DNA of 64,000 bases from Bidens hawaiensis. Its lineage: Eukaryota; Streptophyta; Magnoliopsida; Asterales; Asteraceae. The notes under the pieces were generated by a model. That model had not been told where the DNA came from, ran no database searches, and worked only from the letters and a program-made list of their open reading frames with translations. The translations under genes were made by a program, and so were the position numbers. Position 1 is the stretch's first letter, and each line of letters starts with the position of its first letter. This document shows, in pieces, positions 31,901 to 44,460 of the stretch. The stretch is from contig JAIQDT010000001.1 of the NCBI GenBank assembly GCA_021521415.1, positions 8,866,001-8,930,000 of the forward strand. The letters run 5' to 3'.

Positions 31901-33522
31901 CCACATTATCAGCATTTAGATTCTCCATCTCATCAACAATCTCTTTCCTCAATAAGTCATCATCAAAATCTCCATATAGAGTATCTACAACTCATTATCC
32001 ACATCATAATTCTGTTCATCTTCTGTTCATCATCACTAGACATGTCTCCTTCATAGTCTTCATCAAAGATCATTCTCTCACCACTATCCTCATCCTCACT
32101 TTCACCATAAGCATTTAAGATACTTTTCAAACCATCAACTTTAACTTCTACTTCCACATTCACCATCTCCTCAGCCACAATCACATCAGCAACAGTGGCC
32201 ACTGGAACATTCTTCCCCTGTTTTGGAGCAGCTGAGGTCTTCTCAACCTCTGCCTCAAGGATTTGAAATCTTTGAAGTGCTTGGGCCAACTGTTCTCTCA
32301 ACTCTTCATTTTGCTTTTTCAATTCAGTATTTTCACCTCTCAAATCTAAATTTTCACTTATCAAACCAAGATTTCTTTTAAAAACATAGTAACCATTGGG
32401 AGGGGTAGTAGGTGGTGAGTTAGAAAAATGTTCAGGTAAAGGTTTGGTGGGTGGGTTTATGGTTTGGTTTTCTGAAAGGATTGGGTTAGGGAAGGTGGTG
32501 TTTGAGGTGGGTATTGGTGCATTTGGTCATGTGGTGGTGGTGAGCAAGGTGGTGTGGCTAAGGGTGTGGTTGGTGGTGTTGGTATGGGTTGATTCTCCCC
32601 CTGATCATGTACATCATCCACAAATTCTCCTTCAGCTCCTCCAAGTCCATCTCCCGCATATCCTCCATCATCATTATCAGAATTATCATCAATATCCATC
32701 TCATCATCATCCTCCTCCTCTGAGGTTAACTCAGGAACATGCATAATTTCAGCATCATACCATGGTAACACATCAAACTCAGTATTTGGATTGAATCTGC
32801 TTGTGCTTGCTGGATTAGCGATCCGTTTATAAACATTTGGATTCGGCAGGACATGTGTTGTACCCAGTGTGGGTAAACCTTGTAGCTCATGATTGAAAAT
32901 TATTTGAAGAAATTTGGGATAGGCTAGGAATTTTTCTTTGTTTGGGATCCTCAATATGCTCACCATCCCTTCAAAAATCATCTTCGAAAAATTGAGCGGT
33001 AGATCAAAAACTATTGCAACAGTTCCATTAGCTAAATCTTGACTCATGAGAGTCCAAGATCCTTTTGTAGGTGCAAAACCCTGAATGATGTGGTGAATCA
33101 AGAACCTATACAGGATTGGGAACATTCCTTTCTGGAACTATCCCTCTTTGACGTTTCCTTGATAGCCCATCATTTGCACACATATCTTCAGCAGATGATC
33201 AGTTGTAAAATGAATCGGATTGTGATCATCATCATCTAATTGCAAGCAGCATCTGATTAAGCGTTCAGTGGATCTCCTACCTTGCCACGGTAGCTTCCAA
33301 CCGCCTACCGTTTACATCATCGTATAATGTTGCTGAGAGCTAGAAATCTAGTAAATGATTTCGATAGAGAACATGGCACTCTATTAGGGCAAAACGTATA
33401 TTTGATCTTTCCAGCCACCTTATCATATAAGCCACTTCCTCGTTCTCTGAAGTAACTTGTAAAAAAGCACACATGTTGTGCCTGTGTTTGAATGGGTATG
33501 TCGGTTCATCATCTTCTGCCAT
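28940..33522 (-). pseudogene. E3 extra ORF (aORF), broken and carrying a MITE
   Basis: Starts ATGGCAGAAGATG at 33522 and ends after RRQAVHNARK at 28940. Domains follow the E2 copy: KHRHNMCAFLQ, NIRFALIECHVLYRNHLLDF, FPILYRFLIHHIIQGFAP, LNFSKMIFEGMVSIL, YPKFLQIIFNHELQGLP, acidic and Pro-rich segments, a coiled coil (32190-32360), charged helices, VERHYNI-like helices around the MITE, and the C-terminal NPLSNMNTCISMRRRM domain. Here the stretch corresponding to 21000 of E2 is in frame (SWTLMSQDLANGTVAIVFDL), which shows E2 is the one shifted. Several stops and frameshifts plus the 255-bp MITE at 30414 inactivate it. Function unknown. Confidence 0.8.
30414..30668. mobile_element. Stowaway-like MITE inserted in the E3 aORF
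   Basis: The terminal inverted repeats CTCCCTCCGTCCCATTATAA and (right end, reverse complement) CTCCCTCTGTCCCATTTTAA are the hallmark Stowaway (Tc1/mariner) ends, flanked by TA at 30412-30413 and 30669-30670. It is 255 bp, AT-rich and non-coding. E2 lacks it at the equivalent place, so it arrived after the two copies diverged. Confidence 0.93.
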
Positions 33523-33890
33523 ATTTGTTCAAACAAAGAAACATATTCAAAGCATAAATTTGTCATAAAGTTCATTGCTTTAAGTACATTCAGGTTATAA
33601 TTTGAAGAAGATAAGAAGAAATTTCTTTAAGAACCTGAGCTTCAACAAATTTATAACCTACACAAGAAGCAGAGAGTTAGTAAAAATGAATAATCAATGC
33701 CTATAATCATTTAATCGTTGTCGGAAAACACGTAAGTGATGCTTACCGAGTCGTATTGTGAGGGCTGGTAAATTAGGGTTTAGGAATTGAGTATATTTGA
33801 TTAGGTAGGTTGATATTCTGAGACAAGAGCAAGAGTGTAAGGAGAGAGAAGTGAAAGTGGTGAAAATTTCACTAACTCCCTCTTTTATAC
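33523..33890 (-). promoter_or_regulatory. Predicted internal promoter and leader of the E3 aORF
   Basis: The minus strand has GGTATAAAAGAGGGAG (TATA box at 33881-33889), then ACTCG|GTAAGC (donor-like, GT at 33745-33746) and TGTGTAG|GTTATAAATTTG (acceptor-like, about 33650). At the place of the E2 acceptor (TTCAG|AT) E3 reads AACAAAT before ATG, so that acceptor appears lost. Confidence 0.5.
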
Positions 33891-36757
33891 CTTTTTGAAA
33901 GTTGGTTTTAAATGCATTTTGTCATGTAGTGAGTAAATAGCTGTCAAACAGTAACATTATCCATTAAATATATTTACATTTAAAACCTTGCTCGATAAAG
34001 TTCATTTAGCAAACCTTGCTCGGAAAAGTGATCATACGCAAAGCTTACTCGGTATTTTCCACCTTCTGAAGCTTGCTCGTTCAGATTTATTATAAAGTGT
34101 TCTAGGAATAAAACTAAGTAAAATGAAGAAAGCTTACTTGAAATACAAGATTGCTCGAGAAATAAATCACAAGTCTAATAATCAAGTATAAATCATCAAA
34201 TAGGCAACCATGTTAGGAATCAATCAAGAATCCCAAAGTGATATCTTAGACATATTCCTAAGTGTCAACCTTGCTCGAATTTCTGACTAACTCAAACCTT
34301 ACCCGAAAATGCATAAACAGTTAGCAAATAATCATTCAAATAAATTGTTATACATAGTGTGCTCGAGACACTGTTGAATAAGCAAAGTGTGCTAGAGATG
34401 AGCTCTTGACACAAAGTGTACTTGAAAAGAAAAAAATTGAAATTGCAAGGTATGTAAAGAGAACACTTGAAACTTTCAAAGTGTGCTTGCAACATAAAGT
34501 GTGCTCGGGAAACTAGGTTTGCCCGAAAACACTTGTAATTTCAAAGAAACATATTCATATTCACATAATCATCAAGTGTGCTTGAATCTAAAGTTTACTT
34601 GAACATCATAAGACAAATTCAATTCCAAGTTGAGGGTCTGTATATTATTGGGGTTTTGTGTTGTGGTTTTTCTGAAGAGCCTCTTATGGTCAAATGAAAG
34701 TGTGCTTTAATGTCTAAAAGCATTAAAGCTTGCTAGAAGAAACATAAATATTCAATCACAAAGCTTGCTAGAATGACCTAAACAACCTATAAAACAATTA
34801 AGTTTGCTAGAAAGTTCAGAATTCAATAAAGCTTGCTAGTGAACAGTTATACTTTCAAATAAAAAACTAAAGTATGTAGAAAGTCTTAACTATATAACAG
34901 CTTGCTAGTAAAGATCATATTCAGACATAATCAAATATCAAGCCTGCTCGGAAAGTTGAATTTCAAGTAAAATAGTAAACTCTACCCGAAAATTGTAAAA
35001 ACTTCAAAGCATGCTAAAAAAGGATAAACTTAGACCAAAATGTCTAAGTTTACTCGAAAAGGTCATAAAACATCAAACCTTACTCGAAAATACATATTCA
35101 AACCTTTAGAAGGTAAAATGCAACTCTCTTTTACTTAAACCAATTATTAAACATATTTTTCTTTAAAGATCATTGTTTAAGAGCAAAAGGTGCATTAAGA
35201 GATCAAATTTCAGTTATCTTTCCTTGCAAAACATTTCCTACCTTTTTCTGAAAAAGATCTCAAGTATGGGATCATATTGACCAAGTAGCGTTCTCAATAC
35301 TTCATTCTCAGCATCATTATGACATTATAGATAGGTTAATAGTAGGTCTAGACTTAGCATGAATTTCATTTCTTTGGTGATATGAGTTGAGGTTCAATTA
35401 AGATGCATAATACTCAATGGATAACACATATGGTTTTCTGATGCTCCATATCTATTCTCAAGGCTTATTTGGCTTTTTCCATATCACCCCGATTTGACTT
35501 TGACCTCCTGTATTTGGTTAAAAACATTTTAATGACACAAATTTTTTTTATTTGTTTTATTATTATTTTTTTAACATAAGTTTGTGAACATATAACAACA
35601 TTATGTTGTTTGATTAGTATTTTGTTCACTTTTGTTCTTTGTCATTCTTAGAATAAATACTTCATTTTGGGGACCAAATACCAACGGACTCGTGTATGAC
35701 TGGATAATCATTTTTCTGCCTATCATTCGGATAGATGTATCTTGGAGCATGCACAGACAACAATGTAACTCCACATAAAGCGTAGCAGATTGTTTATGTT
35801 TATATCACCTTAGATTTTACACATCATGGGAAAGCTACAATACATGTTAATGACTGTACTAAGTGCCATTTTAGCCTTTTAAATCCATATGATTGGCTAA
35901 GTAGTCAATGTACTATCATTTCCCAGGTTTAAAATTTTTCACTCACCCCAATTACTCTTAGCTTCCAGGTGAATGGTTATCCTGATTGTCTACACGTAGT
36001 CAGCGGGACCAAACACATAAACAAATACATGCCCTTTTGGCTTAGAGTCATTGGCATAATTTTATGTGAAAGAATACATTACAATTGCCCTGAATGCTTT
36101 CAGTCTTTAGCTTAATGGCTATCCTTTGATTCTATAAATAGATGGCAGGACCAAACATATACAAGTATTCTTCTGACTTAAGCAAACGACATAATTTTAA
36201 GCAAAAGTAACTCTTTTGAGTCTTTTCACTGAAAACTTCTTTTAAGCTTCTTTTAAAGATTTGAACTGAATAGTATTATCATATCTCTGCACCATAAACA
36301 ACTTGCTCTGTTTTATCAAAAATTGTTTTGATCAAGAATTTTCTTACCAATTTTCTTTTGAGCATACATTTTGACCCAAAAGCACATTTGACACAAAGTC
36401 AAGCAACATATTCAAATCTTAATCATAAATGATATTATCAAAACAAGCAGACTTCACAAAATGCATAGTCTAACATATCCGAACAACATCATCAGATCAG
36501 ATTACACTCATAATCATACACTCAATTATGACATCAGATGAGCATACTCATTTAAGTATATCATTTCAAAACACTTATCATGACATCCTAAGAGTCAACT
36601 GATAAACATACATAAGCATCAAAGATACCTAATTTGCAGATAACCAATTTAGCACATATCAGTTAACATCAAAAAGTAGCATAGTCAAACATACACACAA
36701 TCACTTAGACCCTCTAACAAAAATAGTCAATTAGCACATAGAGGCACAAATCATTAA
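33891..36757 (-). other. E3 pol-aORF spacer with motif array and conserved block
   Basis: Reverse-strand homologue of E2 17115-20153. The motif array (AAGCTTGCTCG-type in + reading) fills 33960-35100; the conserved core lies at about 35440-35510; GATAGCCATT-type blocks lie at about 35970-36120. No gene seen. Confidence 0.8.
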
Positions 36758-39232
36758 TCAGACTTCATCAGAGTTGATCATTCCCAATTCTTTCAAAAGA
36801 AAGTTGAACCTGGTTCTGTCAAGTGGTTTTGTGAATAGGTCAGCCAAATTATCACTTGTATCAACTCTTTGAAATGATGTCTGATTTCAATGTGCTTGGT
36901 CTTAGAATGTTGTACTGGATTTTTAACAATAAAATATGCAGCAGTATTATCAATGAAAATAGGAGTGTTCAAGAAATTCAGACCATAATCCAGCAATTGA
37001 TTCTGAATCAAAAGAACTTGTGCACAACAGGCAGATGCAGCAATGTACTCAGCTTCAGCAGTTGAGATGGACACTGTGGTTTGCTTCTTGCACTGCCAAG
37101 ACACTAGCATGTCTCCCAAGAATTGACATCCACCAGAGGTTGACTTCCTGCTCATGTTGCACTCATCATAGTCGTTGTCTGCATAAGCAATCAGATCAAA
37201 GGATTGGTTCTTTGGGTACAAAATACCCAAATCAGGCTTTCCCTTCAAGTATCTAAAGATCCTTTTGACTGCTGTCATATGAGATACCTTAGGACTTGAT
37301 TGAAATCTTGCACACACACACACAACAAACATGATATCAGGTCTTGAAGCAGTTAAGTACATCAGGGATCCAATTTTGGCTCTGTATTAATGCTCATCTA
37401 CAGGCTCTCCCTTTACATCAGCTATCATCTTCTCATGAGTGTCCATGGGTGTTGAACCTGTTTTGAAGTCCTGACACTTGAACTTGTTCAAAATGTCTGG
37501 TACATATTTGGTTTGACATATGAAAATCCTATCAGCCTTCTGTTGAACTTGCAGTCCATGAAAGAAGTGCATTTCTCCCATTGAGCACATGCTGTAATTA
37601 GACTTCATCACATCTTCAAATTCATGGCACATTTGTTCATTGGTTGATCCAAAGATGATGCCATCCACATAGACTTGTAATAGAAGAAAATATCTTTCTA
37701 TTTTTTTGTAGAAGAGGGTCTTGTCAATATTTCCTCTTGAGAAACCATTTTCAAGCAAGTGGTTGGATAACTCATCATACCAAGCTCTTGAAGCGTGATG
37801 CAGTCCATACAAAGCTTTGTTCAGTTTGTACTCTCTGTTAGGATAATCAGGGTCCTCAAATCCTGGTGGCTGAGTCACATACACTTCCTCTTCTATTTTG
37901 CCATTTAAGAAAGCAGATTTGACATCTAATTGAATACCCTTATATACATTGATAGGATAAGAAAATTCTTATTGCCTCAAGTCTTGCTATAAGAGCAAAT
38001 ACTTCCTCAAAATCTATTCCTTCTTCCTTTAGGCATCCTAAAGCAACAAGTGTTGCTTTGTTCTTAATCACAATACCTCTTTCATCCCTTTTGTTTCTGA
38101 AAACCCATTTGTTTCCAATGACATATCTGTTTATTGGCCTATCTACAAGTTCCCATACATGTAGATCTTTGAATTGGGCCAACTCCTCTTGCATTGCTTC
38201 TACCCAAAAAGTGACAGGTAGGAAAGCATCTGCTAGCATGGTTCTTGCGGCTTCTATAAGTGTTCTGTTCCTTCTTTTATCAACATCATTTTGATCAGGA
38301 GTTCTAGGAGCTGAGAATTGTTGAAGTATTCTTTTCTCATTGCAGAATTCTTCCATAACTCCATTCTTGAACTCAGTTCCATTATCACTTCTCATTACCT
38401 TCACCCTTGCATCCAATTGGTCCTCAATCCTGGTTACACAATTCTTAATCAACTCAGCAGTCTCATCTTTTGTACTTGGGAAATAAACCCAAGTGTATCT
38501 TGAGAAATCATCAATGATCACAAGGCAATATCTCTTCCTACCAATACTTGGTACACTTACAGGACCAAAAAGATCCATGTGAAGCATATCAAGCACTTGA
38601 TCAATTGTTTTGATGAGTTTCACCTTGTTTGTGGACTTGTGCTGCTTGCCCTTTTGACATGAGATACAATTTTCATCCAACTTGAACTCCCTAGTAGGTA
38701 AACCAATAACATGCTTACCCTTGACTAGTTTGTTCATATTCTTCAAATTAACATGACAAAGATTTCTATCCCACTATTTAGATTTATTTTTAGTGGCTTT
38801 TGATACAAAACATGTACCACCCCTTGAAACAACATCTTTCATGTTCATTTCATATAAATTGCCATTCCTTGGGGCCATCATCATAATCATATCTGCTGGG
38901 ATTACAAATTCAGGTCTTAAGATGAAACAGTGTGAGTCATCAAAACCAACCTTATAACCTTTATCACACAGTTGTGATATGCTCAAAAGGTTATATTGTA
39001 GCCCCTCCACATAGAAGACATTGTCAAATGTGACCTTTCCATTGATCAAGATCCCTTTTCTAACTATTTTTCCACCATTTTCATCAATTCCAAATGCTAC
39101 TGGACCTTCAAACTTTTCTTCATAGTTAACAAGTGACCTCTTGTCACAAGTCATATGCCTGGAACATCCACTATCCATGTACCATACTTCATTCAGTGGA
39201 GTGGACTGTTCCTGCACAAATAAAGAAAGTTG
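36758..39232 (-). pseudogene. E3 pol: protease, truncated integrase fused to RT, RNase H
   Basis: Protease keeps WYMDSGCSRHMTCDKRS (near 39180). Integrase has the CISCQKGKQHK zinc half, LHMDLFGP and SDNGTEF, but the third catalytic residue is gone (QNDVDKRRNRTLIE where relatives have an E before RKNRT). After LADAFLPVTFW the frame runs straight into [13 protein letters not shown] of RT, so the integrase C-terminus and linker are deleted. RT continues with [14 protein letters not shown] and reads YVDG where catalytic YVDD is expected (about 37674). RNase H retains DNDYDECNMSRKSTSGGCQFLG and STAEAEYIAAS, then loses about 12 codons near HHF. It ends in TGA at 36758-36760. Stops separate the pieces. 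Confidence 0.9.
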
Positions 39233-39235
39233 TTA
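39212..39235 (-). promoter_or_regulatory. gag stop with splice-acceptor-like gag-pol junction (E3)
   Basis: The minus strand reads CTCAACTAACAACTTTC then TTTATTTGTGCAG|GAACAG. The TAA ends gag, and pol continues in the same frame as QEQSTPLNEV. Layout as in E2 and E5. Confidence 0.45.
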
Positions 39236-41382
39236 GTTGAGTGATGAAGTGAAAGATGAATCAACTTGCAAATCATTCTTTTCATTGACAATTTTTGCAG
39301 TAGATGTGTTATCAGTAGGTTTAGGATCTTCATGTACAACTTCACAGTCTTCAGATATGTCAGTTTCATAACCACTCTCTACTAGGCTTTGCACACATGG
39401 AATTATGCTTTGGCAATCTCGAACTACATAATCCTTTGTGCTTGAGTAATCTCTTACATCAAAATTCATTTTCTCCTGAACTTCACCCCTTGGTTTCCAA
39501 AGAAATCCATGAGGTTCAAATCCATGCTTCAATAGGAACTTTTCATCACCATTCAATTCTTTTGGTTTCTTTCTAGAAAAGACACCTTTGTTCCCTTTCT
39601 TTTCATTGTTTGGTGATTTTTGAGAATTATCAGACTTAACTAATTTTGAGTCTTGATTGGGGATAATTCTCAATGGTTGAAATTTCTTCTTCACAGCTGT
39701 TTCAGATTTCCTAGGAAGGATATTTCTTTTGACTTGTTCAGTCACATTTTTCTTTGGTTTCTCTTCACCTTTCCCTTCCTACTTAACATTGTTATCAACT
39801 TTCTGATCAGTTTTGCTCATAGTCTCCTTCTCACAGACTTTCCCTTTTCCCAAGTATTCATCATACTTCTGTTTGTAAAGTTCAAAGTTTTGACCAAACT
39901 TTGTTTTATTGGGAACATGAAAAAGTTTAAAGGTGAATCTTTCATTACAAGAATCAGTATGGTGACCATATTCATCACACTTTTTGAACCACACTTTTCC
40001 CTTGAAATTTTCATGAGAATTTCCCTTTTTGAATCTCTCACTTGGTCTAGGTGGTTTGATCCCAAGTGTTTTCTAGAGTTTTCAAACCACAAAAACCAAT
40101 TGAAAAAGGTACAAACTCTTCAATTTTGATAGCTTGTCTTTCAGTCTTGCTCTTCACAAAGATGATTTACTGCAAATTCAGAGGCTCTTCATCCGAATTT
40201 CCCATGTGTCTTGACTGCCTTTTCTCATACTCTTCCAAAGTATCAACTCCTCCAATGTCAATAACTTCATGGCTAGAGAAAACAGGGTATACTGGAATGA
40301 AGTTGTCACCAACAACTGTTTCGTTGACCTTTTTCTTGTTATTGTCACTTAACCTTTTCTAAACTGCTATGCTTGGTGGCCTAACAACATTATAGCTCAC
40401 CTTTGACTTTTCACATATGTTAAAAGACACATGTTCACTTTTCATTCTTTAATTTTGTTTCTTCATTTTTGGTGTTATAGGTGGTAACAAAGGAAGTTTG
40501 TCAACTGAGACAGGTTTCTTATGTCTTCTATTTCTTTATGCCTTTTTGATTTCTTCATCTGAGATTTGATCACTAGAGTCACTCAAATCATCCACATTCA
40601 GATCATTATCATTGAAACCATCTTCAGAGACTTGCACACCAATTGACTTATCATCTCTTACTTCTTCCTTTACAACAAACTCTCCATCTTTACTCACTTC
40701 AACCATCTTGTAAATGTCAATGAATTCTTCTTTGTCCTAAAAAACATCTCTGAACTGTTGAAGATATCCCTCTCTCTTTTCTTTGTCAACCTTGGATAAA
40801 TAATTGTTGTTGAATGGTGGTGGAACAACTTTGTATTTATATTCTTCTTTTATCTTGTTCAAAATACCACAAATGTTTCCAGTAGATACCAAGTTCTTTA
40901 GAAATTCATTCTCAGCTTGTAACTAGGTATTCTTCAGCTTTTCTTCAACAATCATTTTCTTTAGGCCATCAATTTCAGTCACATATCTTGACTGAGTTCT
41001 ATAACTACTTACACAATCATCTTCAAGACTTATGATATTTTCTTCATAGATTATATCACTTGCTTGATACCCATTAATCATGCTTTGTTTTCTAAAGCAT
41101 TCACTCTCCAACTTACCTACTTTCATATTTAATGCATCAATTGTTTCAAGAAAATCAGTTGTAGAGTTTGAGTGTACCTGTGAAAAAGAAGAATCAGCCT
41201 CATTTTCAACTTTTGCCATCAATGCAACATTGGCCTTTGTGATGTCATCTGCATGATCACTCCAATCAAAATTCCCTTCGTGTTGTGCAGCAAGTGCTTC
41301 ATTTCCTTGATTTCTGGGCTGATTTTGATTGTTTCTATTGGGGTTGTTGGGAGCATTTGGAGGGTTTTGGTTGTTTCTTTGG
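39233..41382 (-). pseudogene. E3 gag, C-terminal part
   Basis: Continues gag left of the E4 insertion. It contains the coiled-coil-like stretch MKVGKLESECFRKQSMINGY (about 41125-41066), a charged region with SIGVQVSED (about 40650), the second zinc knuckle CDEYGHHTDSCN preceded by WFKK (first Cys lost to Phe, about 39990), and the NGDEKFLLKHGFEPHGF segment near the end. Several stops. It ends in TAA at 39233-39235. Confidence 0.85.
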
Positions 41383-42021
41383 TGTCAGAGAAGAAAATAT
41401 CGATACTGAGGATATGTTATTCTTGACGACAGATCTGGATCAATTATCCTACTGAAGGGCTTTGGAGATGTGATAGGATCAAGGATCCTCAGCAATTGGT
41501 ATTATTAACAATTGTCTCTTGTGTGTAGGTTGTTATTTAATGAATGCAACGACACTAAGACTCAGTCCACCACCAATTTCGCTACTAGACTTCTATAGCA
41601 CGTGGTCAAAAGGCACAAAGAAAGAGAGTGGATAAATGGCGGATTAGTAGGAGTTAGTTGTTAATTGTTTTTCTTTTCTTTATATATTGAGTTTGTTATC
41701 AATGCTAGGTCAGATAGTTACACTCGCACATACTTTAGCTACTATGTTCTTGGTAATCACAAACACATAGCATTATTGTATTCGTTGATCATAAACTCCC
41801 ACATTCTAACCCTTTTTTGTGATTAATAAAGTGGTGATAGACGATTTGTCATCACCCGTGGTTTTTTCCTTTGATCTGAACAAGATCAAGGGGTTTTTCC
41901 TTGCAACAAATCTCGGTGTTCTTCATGATTTTGTTCACACAATCGTTTTTAATATCATAGCACTATACCTCACATTTACAGATTTAGATACATTATCCTT
42001 AGCTGATTTTTATCGAAAACA
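41383..42021 (+). repeat. E4 5' LTR (639 bp)
   Basis: Starts TGTCAGAGAAG (the 3' copy has TGTTAGAGC) and ends TCGAAAACA. TATATATT at 41680-41688 is the likely TATA box. The 3' copy lacks about 45 bases corresponding to the 41745-41800 region. Confidence 0.9.
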
Positions 42022-42045
42022 AATCGGCGCCCACCGTGGGGTCAT
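42022..42045 (+). other. E4 primer binding site
   Basis: AATCGGCGCCCACCGTGGGG follows the LTR end directly. This wording is standard after the 5' LTR of Tat-type Gypsy elements, although I do not assign the tRNA with certainty. Confidence 0.75.
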
Positions 42046-42141
42046 TGGTGCTATAATCCAGATTATTTCCTATCAATTTTTCAACCTTTTATACCCATAT
42101 CACTGTCAATTGCCTATCAATCAACCTCTGCTTCATCAACC

Positions 42142-44118
42142 ATGCCATCTTCGGTTCCTCTCTCATCAAGGACTTTTCTGCCGATGCCTCCTCCAATCAC
42201 GGGAGCACCACGAGCTACTGCTGCTGGATACAAGACACAACTACCAGTCTTTCAGAGCTCGAAAACCACTGCTGCCACTTCGGTGGTTAATACTAACAAT
42301 GATGTTTCCTCTATGTTTTCGTAGGTTAAGGCTTACATGGAGCAGCATAACAAGACCATCTAGAGGATCCTTCGTGAGATAGAAGATCTCAAAAAGACTA
42401 AGAGGCCAGCAGAGGATCAAACTCCGCTGATTCCCAGGATGTTGGATTTTAACACTCCGATATCCTTGGCTCAACCTACTCAAGGATCATCCATCCTTCA
42501 ACCGGGATCCATGGGTCTACAAACTCATGGATCCTCGATCTTTCATTCAGGATCATCCATCCTTAACCAGGGATCCATGGGTCAACATGTTCAAGGATCC
42601 TCAACTTTTCAGCAAGGATCATCTATCATTCACCAGGATTCCATGGGTCAACCAGCTCAAGGACCCTCAAACTTTCAGCAAGGACCATTGATCCTTCAAC
42701 CAGGATCCTCCTGATTATACCTTCAAGGATCCTTCAACTCCCAACCACTAGGATCCTTCGTCCATAATCAAGGATCCTTCTTTCAGGATCAAGGATTCTC
42801 AGGGGTTCAACATCAGCGATCCTCCGAGGTCCATGAAGGAGACATAATCCCCATGCAAACCATAGCTTCTGGTGGACCAACTCATGTAGCAGACACTTCT
42901 TACTTCAGCTACTCTTCTGGAAGGCCAACCTACACATAACAAAGAGGTTACACGCATGATCCTATGTCCTTAAATTCTAATCATGGTTCCATGCAGGATG
43001 TAGGTATCAACCAAGCCATGGCCAAAGTACTGCAAAAACTTAAGAATATGATATCCAGCGTACCCGGGGTGATTCGTCCAATTACTGAAATACCGAAAGG
43101 GAGCCACAAGTTATCCATATTTGCTCCACATGTCTGTGATGCTGAAATCCCGAAGCGATTCAAGACCCCTAACATGAAGACTTATGATGGGACCACTGAT
43201 CCTGAAGAGCATGTTGCTGAATATAGGGAGAGGATGGAGATCAATCCAATCCCTGAGAGACTCAAGGAGGCTTGTCTTTGCAAGGGCTTCGGATCCACAC
43301 TGACAGGATCTGCATTAAAATGGCTGCTAAGTCTTCCTCCCTTTTCTGTTACTTCTTTCCCATATTTAGTTAACTTGTTCAACAGCCAATTTTCATGTAG
43401 TAGGAAATTTGAGAAGTTAACTAGTGATCTATACCGAGTTATCCAACCTACTGATGAATCCCTAAGGGATTTTTTTACAAGGTTTGGCAGGGAAGCTCTA
43501 GAGATCCCCAATCTTGACATGTCTACTGCTGTTGAAGCATTCAAGATGGGACTTCAGAGGAGCTCTCCCTTTTATAATGATCTTGTGATGACTCCTTGCA
43601 GGTCTTTAGATGAAGTAAGGAATAGAGCACTAAGATTCATACGATTGGAAGATGACAAAAGAGTCCAAGAATGATTGGGTGCTCAGACAAAGCAAGAATC
43701 CCCTGGCAAGAATAAAGGATCCTTATACAAAAACAACAACTCGAAGCCGTACTCCAAGTTAAACAATCAAAATGTTCGAGCAGTTGAAGAAGGAGATGAT
43801 GATGAAGATTACCCGAGCATCTCAGAATATTGCTTCTCCGTAGACACTCATGGCTTGATTTGTGCCATGAAGGATCTATGGGAGAAGGCAAGGTGGCCCC
43901 GAAAGAACAAGAAGTCAACCACCTTCAAAGACAAATCCAAATGGTGTGCTTTCCATGAGTATTTTGGCCACATGACTGACGATTGCATCGGTTTAATGAG
44001 GGAAATTAGATACCTCCTGAGCAAGGGCGAATTTGAGGAGCTCTTGGGAAGGAAAAGTCCAGGATCTAGGATCAGACATACGTGGCACTTCCTTCTCTGC
44101 ATCGACGAGGCTAGCTAA
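42142..44118 (+). pseudogene. E4 gag, single frame with in-frame stops
   Basis: One frame runs from MPSSVPLSS (42142) through the capsid domain to the zinc knuckle without a shift. Stops are at 42322 (TAG), 42361 (TAG), 42712 (TGA), about 42937 (TAA), 43672 (TGA) and 44116 (TAA). 42439-42800 encodes a repetitive SSILQPGSMGLQTHG-like segment rich in Gly, Ser and Gln. The capsid (retrotransposon gag) domain, 43150-43650, has KTYDGTTDPEEHVAEYRERM and ESLRDFFTRFGREAL. A CCHC-like CAFHEYFGHMTDDC lies at about 43951-43992. Gag binds and packages element RNA. Confidence 0.88.
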
Positions 44119-44460
44119 GGAGACCAAGTTGGATATGGGGAACGACCTGTTATATCCACCACTTTGACGATTGACAAAAAGATCTTCTTCTATAAAAAAG
44201 ATAAATCAAGCATTCAGGATCCACACCATGACGGTTTTATTGTTACTTTGTTTATTGCTAACCATTATGTATGCATGATCATGGTCGACGGTGGAAGCTC
44301 GGTCAATATCATCCAACACGATATGCTTCAGAAGATGAATATACCAGACTCAGAGATTATCCCAAGGACGTCGATACTAGTCGGTTTCAGTGGCGAGACC
44401 AAGAAAACATTGGGGGACATTAATCTCCCGATATACATCGAAGGGTTAAACTCTTACTAA
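44119..44460 (+). pseudogene. E4 aspartic protease
   Basis: Same frame as gag. DGFIVTLFIANHYVCMIMVD then GGSSVNIIQHDML is the retropepsin core; the DGGS form in place of D-T/S-G is common in Tat elements. TAA ends the frame at 44458. Confidence 0.8.
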
